DNA from: Streptomyces sp. SID13031
GTDB taxonomy: Bacteria > Actinomycetota > Actinomycetes > Propionibacteriales > Kribbellaceae
NCBI RefSeq assembly: GCF_010548305.1
Contig: NZ_JAAGLV010000007.1
Span: forward strand, 62,001-126,000
Reading direction: 5' to 3'
Length of the DNA: 64,000 nucleotides
Part shown: piece after piece, positions 42,737 to 52,283 of the stretch
Layout of the letters: every line of letters begins with the position of its first letter
Numbering within the stretch: position 1 is the first letter of the stretch
The notes under the pieces: model-generated
The model's input: the letters and a program-made list of their open reading frames with translations, nothing else
Told to the model about the DNA's origin: nothing
Databases searched by the model: none
Made by a program: the position numbers and the translations under genes

Positions 42737-42842
42737 CGCGCCCCAATCGTCGATTACCGATCGAACGGGAGCGACGACGGTCTGTCAAGCGACCCCTCGT
42801 CAAGCGACATTGTCAGCAACGCGAGCTGCAGTACTGCGCGCC

Positions 42843-43756
42843 TCAGCGCCCGCTGGTGATCAGGCCGAAGACGAGCACCAGCAGGCCACAACCGGCGATG
42901 ATGTACCAGGCGAGCTGCGCGGCGGCGACAAACCCGGTCTCGAGCGGCCCGGAGAGTCTGGCGGTCAAGACGGTGCCGACGATCGCGACGCCCAGCGAGG
43001 CGCCGACCTGTCGACTCGTCGAGGCGATCGCCGCGGCCACGCCGGCCTGCGAGCGAGGCATCCCCGAGACGGCCGCGTTGGTGATCGGCGAGCTGAGCAT
43101 GCCGAAGCCCAAGCCGAAGATCACCGTCATCACCGCCATCGGCAGCGTGAGCAGACCGGCATGCAGCGCCGAGAAGCCCCGAACCTCCTGCAGATAAAGG
43201 GAATTCAGGAACAGGAAGCCGGACAGCGCCGCGAACCCGGCGACCGCGATCAGCGTCGCCCCGGAGAACGGCGCACTGCGGAAGAACCGTGGATCGAGCA
43301 ACGGCTGCTCGCGACGCCGCTCGTAGAACACCAATGACACCAGCGAAAGCACCACCACGACGAAGCAACTGACGATCAGCGGCGAACCCCAGCCGGCCGC
43401 CTGCCCCTCGATGATCGAGTACGTCAGCCCGATCAGGAACAGGATCACCAGCACCTGCCCGACCGGATCGAGCCGGCGCGCGACCGCGGCCCGCGACTCC
43501 GGTACGAAGAACGCCGTCAGCACCAACGCGACCAGTACCACCGGCACGTGACCCAGAAGATGAACCGCCAGCCGGCCGAGTCGAGCAGCGTGTAGGCGTC
43601 GATCGTCCACTGCAGCTTGGACACCGAGGCGTTCAGCTCGGACCGGATCGAGGGCAGCGCCAGGTTCACCACGGTCGAGTCGAGCCCGACGATGAACAGG
43701 CTCAGACAACAGATCGCCAGCACCAGCAACCGACGCCGCCGACTCGGTTCCTGCAC
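42843..43756 (-). pseudogene. MFS drug exporter (DHA2/EmrB-QacA type) with internal deletion and frameshift
   Basis: The first helix and the start of the second-helix approach are intact (LLVLAICCLSLFIVGLDSTVVNLALPSIR...QWTIDAYTLL), then the sequence jumps straight to LDSAGWRFIFW, which normally follows about 110 residues later, after TM5. Just after it, near 43546-43551, one base is missing, so VPVVLVALVLTAFFVPESR and the remaining helices are in another frame. The lesions remove TM2-TM5 and break the frame. GTG 43756 with GGAGAGGAAG is the original start. Sequencing error could explain the single-base change but not the deletion. Confidence 0.85.
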
Positions 43757-43920
43757 TCGTCTTCCTCTCCAGAATTCGTTCAAGACTGTACTACTTGGCG
43801 TGGACAGCCCTTGCCCACGGGCTGATAAAGGGTTTGACGGGCTGTCGGCGGGGCCGCCTAGGCTTGCTCTATTCGCCTGCTCAGGTACCTCGAAAACCCC
43901 TCTAGTTCCTTTGGGACGTC

Positions 43921-45684
43921 ATGTCGCTGCGCCTCATTCCGTTCGCCGACCCAGGTGTGCCAGACACCCGGTCCGGCCTCCGACTCATTCTCTGGCTAGA
44001 GCACCAGCAGCTCCGTGGTCAGGGCGTCGCGCTCTGCTGGGGTCTGCTGTACTTCGGTGGCATCGCCGCCGCGCCCGTCGCGGTCGGGCTAGCCGTCCAG
44101 GCCGTGATCGACAAGTCCTGGACCAAGCTGATCCTGGCCGGCCTGTTGCTGCTGGCGATGGGTGCCGCCAAGGCCGGCGCCGACGCGTTCTTCCACCAGG
44201 CCGTCGTCACCAACTGGATCAGCACGGCCTCGCGTCTCCAGCAACTGCTGTCCCGCAAGGCCGCCGAGCTGGGCTCGATGCTGACCCGCCGGATCGCGGC
44301 CGGTGAGGTGGTCGCCGTGAGCAGTGGCGACGTGGAGAAGATCGGCTGGTTCGTCGAGGTGCTCGGCCGGTTCGCGGCCGCGCTGCTGACCTGTTTCGCG
44401 GTCGTGATCGGCCTGCTCTTCTACGAGCCGCAGCTCGGGCTCGTGGTGCTGATCGCCGTACCGATCCTGGCCTTCTCGATCGTGCCGCTGATGGGGCCCG
44501 CCGAGCGTCGCGCCGACGCCCAGCGGGCCAAGGGCGGTCGCGCCACCGAGCTGGCCGCCGACACGGTCGCCGGTCTGCGCGTGCTGCGCGGTATCGGCGG
44601 CGAGCAGCTCTTCCTCGACCGCTATCGCGCGGCCTCCCAGGAGTACAGGTCGAGCGCGGTCCGCAGCGCCCGGATGTGGTCGCTGATCGCGGCGATCCAG
44701 GTGCTGCTGTTCGGGTTGTTCCTGGTGCTGATCGTCTGGATGGGCATCAACCTGGTCACGGCCGGCAAGATCAACGTCGGCGAGCTCGTCACGGCGTACG
44801 GGTTCATCACCTTCATGCTCGTTCCGCTGCACACGTTCGAGGAGACGGCGAGCGCGTTCATCTTCTCCAAGGTGTCGGCCCGACGCGCGGCGCGCGTGCT
44901 GTCGCTGCAGCGGATGGACGACGACAAGGGGACGGCGGACGCCGAGGTGCCCACGGGCGATCTGGCCGACCCGCTGTCCGGGCTGGAGGTTCCGTCCGGG
45001 AGCTTCACCGCCGTGGTCTGTGGCAACCCCGACGCCGGCGGTCTGCTCGCGGATCGTCTTGGTGGCCACAGTCCGGAGGCCGACCCGGAGGACCCGTCTG
45101 TCCTGCTGGGAGGCGTCGCACTCGACGACCTCCCGCTGTACTCCGCACGGACAGCCGTGCTCGTCCAGGACAAGGACCCTGTGCTCCTGTCGGGCACAGT
45201 GCGCGACCTGTTCGACGTACCGGCCAGTGGAGCCGTCTCGGTCGAGGAGGCTCTCGATGCAGCCCAGTGCGCCGACATCCTCGACGTACTACGTCAGTCG
45301 CTGCCCGACGGCGGTACCGATGCCACTGCAGCGCTACTGACCGAGCGCGGCCGTTCCTTGTCCGGTGGACAGCGACAGCGGGTCGCTCTGGCCCGTTCCC
45401 TGTACGTCGACCCGGCGCTGCTCGTGCTCGACGAGCCGACGAGTGCCGTGGACGCCCACACGGAGGCACGGATCGCAGACAGCCTGCGGCTACTCCGGTC
45501 GGGCCGGACCACCGTGGTGTTCACCTCGAGCCCGCTGATGCTGGACCGGGCGGAGCGAGTGGTGTTCGTGCCGGATGGCCGGGTCGATGCCGTCGGCACC
45601 CATCACGAACTGCTGCACACCAACCCGCGCTACCGCGCAGTCGTCACCCGTGAAGACGAGCCAACTCTTGAGGAGTCGCTGTGA
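43921..45684 (+). CDS. heterodimeric ABC exporter subunit with degenerate Walker A
   Basis: 587 residues: six-helix transmembrane domain (about 1-310) and a C-terminal NBD. The Walker A site reads FTAVVCGNPDAGGLLADRLG (about residues 362-381) and lacks the GxxGxGK[ST] lysine. The signature LSGGQRQRVALARSL and Walker B LLVLDEPTSAVD are canonical. The switch region is VVFTSSPL, so the H-loop His is missing. The stop overlaps the next exporter gene by 4 nt, so the two form a heterodimer. The substrate is unknown. Confidence 0.88.
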   Translation: MSLRLIPFADPGVPDTRSGLRLILWLEHQQLRGQGVALCWGLLYFGGIAAAPVAVGLAVQAVIDKSWTKLILAGLLLLAMGAAKAGADAFFHQAVVTNWISTASRLQQLLSRKAAELGSMLTRRIAAGEVVAVSSGDVEKIGWFVEVLGRFAAALLTCFAVVIGLLFYEPQLGLVVLIAVPILAFSIVPLMGPAERRADAQRAKGGRATELAADTVAGLRVLRGIGGEQLFLDRYRAASQEYRSSAVRSARMWSLIAAIQVLLFGLFLVLIVWMGINLVTAGKINVGELVTAYGFITFMLVPLHTFEETASAFIFSKVSARRAARVLSLQRMDDDKGTADAEVPTGDLADPLSGLEVPSGSFTAVVCGNPDAGGLLADRLGGHSPEADPEDPSVLLGGVALDDLPLYSARTAVLVQDKDPVLLSGTVRDLFDVPASGAVSVEEALDAAQCADILDVLRQSLPDGGTDATAALLTERGRSLSGGQRQRVALARSLYVDPALLVLDEPTSAVDAHTEARIADSLRLLRSGRTTVVFTSSPLMLDRAERVVFVPDGRVDAVGTHHELLHTNPRYRAVVTREDEPTLEESL

Positions 45685-47459
45685 AGCGCCCCGAGTACGA
45701 CCCGGCAGCCCCGCAGGAGGCGGCTCGCCTGCCGGTGGCCGGCACCCCGACGGTGAAGGCCTATCTGAAAACCCTGTTCCGCAGACACCGGCGTGCGTTC
45801 GGCTGGCTGACACTGGTCAACGCGGCGGCGGCACTGAGCGGCATGGTCGGGCCCTGGCTGCTCGGCAACGTCGTGGAGAAGCTGTCAGTCGGCGAGACGG
45901 ATGTCGACCTTCCCTACGTGGTGCTGGGCTTCGTCATCGCCCTCGCCGTGCAGACGGTCTTCGTCCGGCTCACCCGGCTGCGCGGCGCAGTGCTGGGTGA
46001 GGAGATGCTCGCCGACCTGCGGGAGGACTTCCTCGTCCGTGCGGTCGCGCTGCCGCCGGGTGTGCTGGAGCGCGCCGGGACGGGTGACCTGCTGTCCCGG
46101 ATCACCACGGACGTCGACCGCTTGTCGCACGCCATGCGGGACGCCGTACCGCAGCTGACCATCGCGGTGATCTGGGCAGGGCTGCTGATCGGCGCACTGA
46201 TCGTCACTGCGCCGGAGTTGGCCGTGGCTGTTGTGATCGCTGCGCCGATCCTGATCATCGGTGGCCGCTGGTACTTCCGCCGGGCGCCATCGGCGTACCG
46301 GTCGGAGGCGGCGGGCTATGCGGCCGTCGCCTCGGCACTGGCCGAGACTGTCGACGCCGGCCGGACTGTGGAGTCCCACCGGCTTGGCGACCGCCGGATC
46401 AAGATGGGTGACACCCGGATCGGCCAGTGGGTGGCCTGGGAGCGCTACACGCTCTCCTTGCGGATGATCCTGTTCCCGGTGATCAACATGACCCACACGG
46501 TCGCGCTGGCCGCGGTGCTGGTCATCGGTGGCGGCCTGTCGATCGAGGGCTGGATCACTGTCGGCGCGCTGACGACGGGTGCGCTCTACATCCAGATGCT
46601 GGTCGAGCCGGTCAACATGATGATCCGCTGGTACGACGAGCTGCAGGTTGCCCAGGTCTCCCTGGCGCGACTGGTCGGCGTCCGTGAGATCGAGGCGGAA
46701 CAGGCCGGTCACCAGGACGAGCCGGATGGCCGGACCGTGCTGGCCGACGAGGTCCGCTTCGGGTACCTGGAAGGCCGCGACGTGCTGCACGGCGTCACAC
46801 TGACCGTCGAGCCCGGTGCCCGGGTTGCGCTGGTAGGCCCTTCAGGAGCAGGGAAATCGACGCTCGGCCGGCTGCTGGCCGGCATCTACTCGCCACGGGT
46901 CGGTGACATCACCCTGGGCGGGGCAGCCCTCGACAAGATGTCGGCCGAGCAGGTACGAAGCCACGTGGCCCTGGTGAACCAGGAGCACCACGTGTTCGTC
47001 GGCAGCATGCGGGACAACCTGCGGCTGGCCCGGCCTGCTGCAGCCGATGCTGAGCTGTGGACTGCTTTGCGGGCCGTGGATGCGCATGCCTGGGTCGCCG
47101 GGTTCGAGCACGGGCTCGACACCGAGGTCGGGTCGGGTGGAGTGTCGCTGACCCCGGCACAGGCTCAGCAGGTCGCATTGGCCCGGCTGGTCCTGGCCGA
47201 CCCGCACACGCTGGTCCTGGACGAGGCGACCTCGCTGATGGACCCGCGAGCCGCTCGCCACCTGGAGCGGTCGCTGGCCGGAGTACTGGAAGGTCGCACG
47301 GTCGTCGCGATCGCCCACCGGCTGCATACCGCCCACGACGCCGACGTGATCGCAGTAGTCGAGGACGGCCGCATCGTGGAGCTCGGCGGCCACGACGAGC
47401 TAGTCGGTGCCGAAGGCCCGTACGCAGCCCTTTGGCACAGCTGGCACGGCGAACGCTGA
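45681..47459 (+). CDS. heterodimeric ABC exporter subunit with degenerate signature motif
   Basis: 592 residues, six-helix TMD and NBD. Walker A is intact (LVGPSGAGKSTLGRLLAG), Walker B is LVLDEATSLMD with the catalytic Glu, and the H-loop is AIAHRL. However the signature is VSLTPAQAQQVALARL instead of LSGGQ. In a head-to-tail NBD dimer its signature pairs with the Walker A of the partner, which is itself degenerate. So one composite ATP site is dead and the other, made of this Walker A and the partner's LSGGQ, is complete. Followed by a hairpin terminator. Confidence 0.9.
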   Translation: MKRPEYDPAAPQEAARLPVAGTPTVKAYLKTLFRRHRRAFGWLTLVNAAAALSGMVGPWLLGNVVEKLSVGETDVDLPYVVLGFVIALAVQTVFVRLTRLRGAVLGEEMLADLREDFLVRAVALPPGVLERAGTGDLLSRITTDVDRLSHAMRDAVPQLTIAVIWAGLLIGALIVTAPELAVAVVIAAPILIIGGRWYFRRAPSAYRSEAAGYAAVASALAETVDAGRTVESHRLGDRRIKMGDTRIGQWVAWERYTLSLRMILFPVINMTHTVALAAVLVIGGGLSIEGWITVGALTTGALYIQMLVEPVNMMIRWYDELQVAQVSLARLVGVREIEAEQAGHQDEPDGRTVLADEVRFGYLEGRDVLHGVTLTVEPGARVALVGPSGAGKSTLGRLLAGIYSPRVGDITLGGAALDKMSAEQVRSHVALVNQEHHVFVGSMRDNLRLARPAAADAELWTALRAVDAHAWVAGFEHGLDTEVGSGGVSLTPAQAQQVALARLVLADPHTLVLDEATSLMDPRAARHLERSLAGVLEGRTVVAIAHRLHTAHDADVIAVVEDGRIVELGGHDELVGAEGPYAALWHSWHGER

Positions 47460-47465
47460 CCACAT

Positions 47466-47502
47466 CGGTTGAGGGGCAGGCACTCCGTCTGCCCCTCAAC
47501 CG
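47466..47502. terminator. strong hairpin between convergent genes
   Basis: CGGTTGAGGGGCAG at 47466-47479 pairs perfectly over 14 bp with CTGCCCCTCAACCG at 47489-47502. No U-tract. It separates the exporter operon from the SigE unit. Confidence 0.75.
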
Positions 47503-47503
47503 G

Positions 47504-48289
47504 CTACTTCTTCGGCAAACTCATCCCAGGGTCGATCGCGGCCGCGATGAGCTCTTGCAGCGTCACGGCCGGCTTGGTCAGCCTGGTCACGGAGACGATG
47601 ACGACCTGGCCGTCCGGCCGGACGTATCGGACGTACAACCCACCGTCTGGCCCGACGGGGCGACCGTTCGCCGTCGGCACGAACGTCGCAGTGACGATCG
47701 GACGGCCGTTCGGGGCCGTCCTGGTCGTACAGGTCTTCTTGAGCGGGCCTGTCACCACCGACTTGACCCCGCACCACTCATCTTTCGACTGCGCCTGCTT
47801 CCCGTTGGTCACCGAGACATGGAGCTGTCCGACCTCACCGCTCTGCCGCCACTGCTGAATGATTCCCACTTGAGTGAGCTTGTTCGACGAGTCGATCACG
47901 GAAGTCGAGGAGACCCCGCTGGTGGTCGCCCTCGTGTACTTGCGGCCCGGGTCGACGTGCCGGTGCACCGTCGAGTCGAGCAGTGCGCCCGTGAGGTCCG
48001 CCAGCCGCTGGGTTGTTGTCACGTGCCCGGAGGATGCAGTGGGATGGGTCGTCGTCGGCTGGGCGGCCGGCGGGGCGCTCTGGCCATCGGCCGATGAGGC
48101 GGGCACGAGCTGCAGGCCCAGGGCGGCCACAGCGGCCACCGACGTCACCGCAGCGAACCCGGTGGCGATGCGGTTTCGGCGCAGTCGGGTGCGGCCGCGG
48201 CGGATGTCCGCCGTCGGGTCGATCGGTGGCTCGCCGAGGTCGCTCTCGACGCTGAGTTCCATTCGTTCGCGCAGGTCCTGCTCGTTCAT
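47504..48289 (-). CDS. membrane protein partner of SigE (anti-sigma-like)
   Basis: 261 residues. An N-terminal cytoplasmic part (MNEQDLRERMELSVESDLG ... GRTRLRRNRI), one membrane helix (about 42-62, TGFAAVTSVAAVAALGLQLV) and an extracytoplasmic domain. It overlaps the SigE gene by 4 nt and is therefore a candidate anti-sigma. The conserved anti-sigma zinc (ZAS) motif is absent. One disulfide-type pair (EWCGVK ... KKTCTT) is present in the outer domain. Coupling with SigE is the only support for the regulatory role. Confidence 0.72.
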   Translation of the reverse strand: MNEQDLRERMELSVESDLGEPPIDPTADIRRGRTRLRRNRIATGFAAVTSVAAVAALGLQLVPASSADGQSAPPAAQPTTTHPTASSGHVTTTQRLADLTGALLDSTVHRHVDPGRKYTRATTSGVSSTSVIDSSNKLTQVGIIQQWRQSGEVGQLHVSVTNGKQAQSKDEWCGVKSVVTGPLKKTCTTRTAPNGRPIVTATFVPTANGRPVGPDGGLYVRYVRPDGQVVIVSVTRLTKPAVTLQELIAAAIDPGMSLPKK

Positions 48290-48795
48290 GCTCGCTCCTC
48301 GGTCAGTGCGTCGATTCTTTCGGCGGTCAACCGGGCGCGGAGGTGGTCGAGGGCCCGCGAGGACTGGCTCTTCACCGTTCCGTGGCTGATCCTCAGGTCG
48401 GCGGCGACCTCCTCGACACTGAGGTCGAGCCAGTAGCGCAGGACGACGATCCGCCGTTGCTTCGGCCCGAGCGTGGCGAGCGCGCGGACGAGTTCGTCGC
48501 GGCCGTCGAGATCGGGGCCGGGCACGGACTGCTCGGGCAACTCGTCCGAGATCAGCTCCCGCCGCCACCTCCGCCGGCCCGCGTCGATGGTCGTGTTGAC
48601 CAGGATCTTGAGCACATAGGCGTCCTCGGCGCCACGGCTGTGGATCTTCGGCCAGGCGGCGTACAGCTTGGCCAGTGCCGTCTGTACCAAGTCCTCGGCC
48701 GTGTGCCGGTCACCGCACAGCAGGTAGGCAGCTCCTACCAGCCGCGATCGCCGCGCCTGCACGAAGTCCGAGAACTCCTGGTCACGCACACTCAT
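48286..48795 (-). CDS. SigE-family RNA polymerase sigma factor
   Basis: 169 residues. Region 2 has FSDFVQARRSRLVGAAYLLCGDRHTAEDLVQTALAKLYAAW and region 4 RALATLGPKQRRIVVLRYWLDLSVEEVAADLRISHGTVKSQSSRALDHLR. This is the small actinobacterial SigE family that typically pairs with a membrane partner, here overlapping by 4 nt. The long frame upstream of ATG 48795 lacks similarity. The S9 peptidase gene is divergent. Confidence 0.88.
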   Translation of the reverse strand: MSVRDQEFSDFVQARRSRLVGAAYLLCGDRHTAEDLVQTALAKLYAAWPKIHSRGAEDAYVLKILVNTTIDAGRRRWRRELISDELPEQSVPGPDLDGRDELVRALATLGPKQRRIVVLRYWLDLSVEEVAADLRISHGTVKSQSSRALDHLRARLTAERIDALTEERA

Positions 48796-48886
48796 CGGGC
48801 GCCTCTCGTCCACTGGTTGACGATCGTAAAGACGGCGAGGTCCGCGGGCAGGTTGCATGGGGTGGGGCGCGTGTGAGGATTGGCTG

Positions 48887-50692
48887 GTGCTGACGACACT
48901 GCTCTCGCTGCCGACCACGATGGCCTTCGATGTCGCCCCGGACGGGAGGCTGCTCGTCGGATACGACGGGAGCGGGATCCGGCAGATCCATGAGGTCGCG
49001 GCTGACGGGAGCTGGCGGGCGCTGACTGCCCTGGGCGACACGGCCCGCAACACTCGATTTGTACCAGGTAGTCGCCAGGTGGTCGTGGAGCACGACAGTG
49101 GTGGCGATGAGCGCGGCCAGCTGTCCTTGCTCGACCTGGACGACACCAGCGGGCCCGATGGGCTCCCGGTGTTGTCTCCGCTCGTCCAGGACCTCGCCTA
49201 CTTCCATCACCTGGTGGATGCCAAGCCAGGCAGGGTTTTCTTCACCACCAACCGCCGCAACGGGGTGGACTTCGACCTGGTGATGCATGACCTCGGCACT
49301 GGCTCCGAGACAGTCCTGTACGACGGCGGCGGCTACCTGACGTCGGCGCACGTGTCGCCGGACGAACACTGGGTCGCCATCCGCCTGGCCGGCGGCCCTG
49401 GCAACTCGGTGCAGCTCCTGCTGGCCGACGTAGCCGCCCAGACCGTCACCGAGCTCACGGGGTACGCCGACCCGACGTACCAGGAGGCTCCCTCGTGGCT
49501 GCCCGACTCCTCCGGGTTCGTCGTCGCGACTGATGCGGGACGCGAGCGACTCGCCCTGCGCCGGTACGACGTCGGTACTGCGACGTGGAGCGATCTACTG
49601 ATCGACGACGAGCACGACCTGGACGGCTGGGTGTGCCCTGACGGCGAGCACCTGCTGGTGGGGACTACCGACGACGGTGTCGTCACCCTGGCCCTGCAGA
49701 TGCTCGCGGACGCCTCCTTCGTCGCACAGCTCGATCTACCGGCAGGTGGCTGCGCTGCCCGGCTACTGATGGCTCCGGATCCCCTGTGGTCGGTGGACGG
49801 CAGCTATGCGCTGTTCAACCACAGCTCGCCGATCGAGCCGCTCTCGGTGTTCCGATACGCGCGCGAGACCGGTGAGATCACCGCCGTCCAGTCCCCTGCA
49901 GGCCCTGTACTTCCGGACGGGCTCGCGCATCCGGTGAGCCACCGGGTGACGTCTTTCGACGGCGAGCAGGTGCCCGTGTTCGTCTACCGGCCGATCGGCA
50001 ACAGCGGCAACGGCTCGGCAGTCGTGTGGGTGCACGGTGGCCCCGAGATGATGGCGATGCGCAACTGGAACCCGGTGGTCACCGCACTCGCTGCGGAAGG
50101 CCACACGGTGATCGTGCCCAACGTGCGCGGCTCAGCGGCGTACGGGAAGCGTTGGTACTCCCTGGACGACAAGGAGTTGCGGCTCGACTCCGTGAAGGAC
50201 CTTGCGGCGATCCACGACTGGCTGCCGTCGATTGGCGTCGACCCGAAGCGCACTGGCCTGTGGGGCGGCTCGTACGGCGGCTACATGGTGCTGGCGGGTC
50301 TCACGTTCCAGCCCGAGCGCTGGGCAGCCGGGGTGGATGTCGTCGGGATCGCTTCGCTCGTCACGTTCCTGGAGAACACGTCGGCGTACCGGCGGGTGGC
50401 TCGTGAACGCGAGTACGGCGTACTGGCCGAGGACCGCGAGTTCCTGGAGTCAGCGAGTCCGTTGAACCGGGTGGACGACATCCGGGCGCCGCTGTTCGTC
50501 ATCCACGGCGCGAACGATCCGCGGGTGCCGTTGTCGGAGGCGGAGCAGATCGTCGAGGCGCTCAGCAAGCGAGACGTTCCGTGTCAGCTGCTGGTCTACC
50601 CCGACGAAGGTCACGGCCTGGCGAAGCGCGCCAACCGGCTCGATGCCTACCCGCAGGCCTTCGCCTTCCTCCGCGAGCACCTGTCTAGCTGA
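48887..50692 (+). CDS. S9 family prolyl oligopeptidase-type serine peptidase
   Basis: 601 residues: N-terminal beta-propeller (about 1-350) then an alpha/beta-hydrolase domain. Catalytic Ser in LWGGSYGGYMVLAG, Asp in IHGANDPRVPLSEAEQ, His in YPDEGHGLAKR. Belongs to the acylaminoacyl-peptidase/DPP IV-like S9 group. There is no signal peptide, so it works in the cytoplasm on short peptides. GTG 48887 is chosen; the frame begins 30 nt earlier without conservation. Its last 8 bases overlap the convergent LD-carboxypeptidase gene. Confidence 0.9.
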   Translation: MLTTLLSLPTTMAFDVAPDGRLLVGYDGSGIRQIHEVAADGSWRALTALGDTARNTRFVPGSRQVVVEHDSGGDERGQLSLLDLDDTSGPDGLPVLSPLVQDLAYFHHLVDAKPGRVFFTTNRRNGVDFDLVMHDLGTGSETVLYDGGGYLTSAHVSPDEHWVAIRLAGGPGNSVQLLLADVAAQTVTELTGYADPTYQEAPSWLPDSSGFVVATDAGRERLALRRYDVGTATWSDLLIDDEHDLDGWVCPDGEHLLVGTTDDGVVTLALQMLADASFVAQLDLPAGGCAARLLMAPDPLWSVDGSYALFNHSSPIEPLSVFRYARETGEITAVQSPAGPVLPDGLAHPVSHRVTSFDGEQVPVFVYRPIGNSGNGSAVVWVHGGPEMMAMRNWNPVVTALAAEGHTVIVPNVRGSAAYGKRWYSLDDKELRLDSVKDLAAIHDWLPSIGVDPKRTGLWGGSYGGYMVLAGLTFQPERWAAGVDVVGIASLVTFLENTSAYRRVAREREYGVLAEDREFLESASPLNRVDDIRAPLFVIHGANDPRVPLSEAEQIVEALSKRDVPCQLLVYPDEGHGLAKRANRLDAYPQAFAFLREHLSS

Positions 50693-51602
50693 GTGGCGGC
50701 AGCAGCGGTGTGAGGGTGCCGGCGGTCGCGTCGAGACGGACCGGGAGGCCGAGCGGGATCGCCAGGTTGAGTTCTTCATGGCCGATCGAAGCGCCTTCGA
50801 CCATCGGCACGCCGAGCGGCTCGAGCCGCTCACGAACGACCTCGGAGACCAGCCCCTGGTCGTCGGTTTCGCTGAAGTCGCCGATCACCAGACCGGTGAC
50901 ATGGTCGAACCAGCCGGATCGCAGCAGCTGGGTGAGCAGCCGGTCGACCCGGTAGCCGTCCTCGCTCACGTCCTCGAGGACGACGATGCCGTCCGGCCGC
51001 ACGGAGGTCGGAGTACCGAGGCTGGCCGCCAGGAGTACCAGGTTGCCGCCGAGCAGCCGGCCGTCCGCAGTACCGGGCACCATCGTCCGGGCGGATCTCG
51101 GGGCGAGCAGGTCCTTGACCGACTCGGGCTCGAACAGCAGGTCATGCAGGCGCTCCCGCCCCTCGAGTGCACCGAGCTGCTCGACGGCTGCGGCCATCGG
51201 GCCGTGGATGGTGACCAGCCCCTGCGCATTCAGCGCCTCATGCAGCGCGGTGATGTCGCTGAAGCCGACCAGCACCTTGTCGACTCCGGCCAGCTCATCC
51301 AGGTCCAGGTGCTGAAGCAGCCGCTGCACGCCGTACCCGCCGCGGCCGCAGAAGACAGCGGCGTACTGCGGGTCCAGCCAGGCGGCTCGGAAGTCGGCAG
51401 CTCGCGCAGCGTCGTCACCGGCCAGATAGGGGAAGCGCTCGTGCCGGGTCAGTACAGCCGGCATGACGTCGATCTCCAAACCCCAGTCACGCAGATGCGC
51501 CGACCCTGCCTCCAACCGACTCGCCACCAACGGCCCCGCCGGCGCCACTACCGCAACCCGATCCCCACCACGTAGCCGCCGCGGCCGCCTCACCTCAGTC
51601 AT
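50685..51602 (-). CDS. LD-carboxypeptidase (peptidase family S66)
   Basis: 305 residues. Catalytic Ser in the nucleophile elbow DKVLVGFSDITAL with GRGGYG upstream. The Glu and His of the triad lie in VLEDVSEDGYRVDR and EGASIGHEELNLAIPLG. It trims the terminal D-alanine from murein tetrapeptides in the cytoplasm during muropeptide recycling, or acts as a MccF-like microcin resistance enzyme. No signal peptide. Convergent overlap of 8 nt with the S9 gene. Confidence 0.88.
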   Translation of the reverse strand: MTEVRRPRRLRGGDRVAVVAPAGPLVASRLEAGSAHLRDWGLEIDVMPAVLTRHERFPYLAGDDAARAADFRAAWLDPQYAAVFCGRGGYGVQRLLQHLDLDELAGVDKVLVGFSDITALHEALNAQGLVTIHGPMAAAVEQLGALEGRERLHDLLFEPESVKDLLAPRSARTMVPGTADGRLLGGNLVLLAASLGTPTSVRPDGIVVLEDVSEDGYRVDRLLTQLLRSGWFDHVTGLVIGDFSETDDQGLVSEVVRERLEPLGVPMVEGASIGHEELNLAIPLGLPVRLDATAGTLTPLLPPLS

Positions 51603-51617
51603 GCACTCGACGCTAGC

Positions 51618-52247
51618 TCACCTCAGTTGTAGGGCCGGCATCTGCCAGCCGCGGGCAAGGGACGACTCGTACGCCGGTGCGCCACCGGCGAAGTACTCGG
51701 TGAACTTCATGATCAGCGGGTCCCAGCGCAGCGGGTCGATGTAGCGGTCGTCGTGCATCAGCAGGTCCTCGCGCACGTGGACGCGCTGGATCGACATCTC
51801 CAGCGACCGCAGCGTGGAGCCGGGACCGCCGACGGTATGGATCGCCTCGATCCGCCCTTCGAGGTTGATCGGGCTCTCCTCGACGGCGTCCACGTCCACC
51901 AGGCTGCCCGGCGTCCTGGTCCACCCCGCCACCGCGAACTTGTCCGGCTCGTGGCGGTAGCCGCGCGCCCGCTTGGCATCGGACATCTGCTCGGATCCGG
52001 TCAGCAGCGCGATCCGGTCGAGCCCGGCGAGCATCGCCGGCTCGACCAGATTGAGGATGCACTCCGGCCGCTCCTGCAGGTTCCGCACGGTCTGCGAGCC
52101 CGCGGCCATCCCGAGCATCGCGGAGTAGTGCAACCACCACGCCGAGGACATCGGCGCGAGGTTGGTGCTCCCGTCCGGGTTCCGCGAACTGATCAGCACC
52201 ACCGGCGTGCCGAAGTACAGGACCTTGGGTTCGACGATTCGCTTCAT
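51618..52247 (-). CDS. flavin reductase-like (split-barrel FMN-binding) protein
   Basis: 209 residues of the flavin_reductase/DIM6-like split-barrel: VLYFGTPVVLISSRNPDGSTNLAPMSSAWW, LNLVEPAM and GRIEAIHTVGGPGSTLRSLEMSIQRVHV. It binds FMN and may reduce it or act on a small substrate; it differs from the operon-borne reductase at 29381. It lies 15 bp downstream of the LD-carboxypeptidase gene's end on the same strand, but in the opposite order relative to transcription, so it is transcribed first. Confidence 0.82.
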   Translation of the reverse strand: MKRIVEPKVLYFGTPVVLISSRNPDGSTNLAPMSSAWWLHYSAMLGMAAGSQTVRNLQERPECILNLVEPAMLAGLDRIALLTGSEQMSDAKRARGYRHEPDKFAVAGWTRTPGSLVDVDAVEESPINLEGRIEAIHTVGGPGSTLRSLEMSIQRVHVREDLLMHDDRYIDPLRWDPLIMKFTEYFAGGAPAYESSLARGWQMPALQLR

Positions 52248-52283
52248 GCGCGTTGAACGCCGGCGATGCCGATCGTGTGAGGG

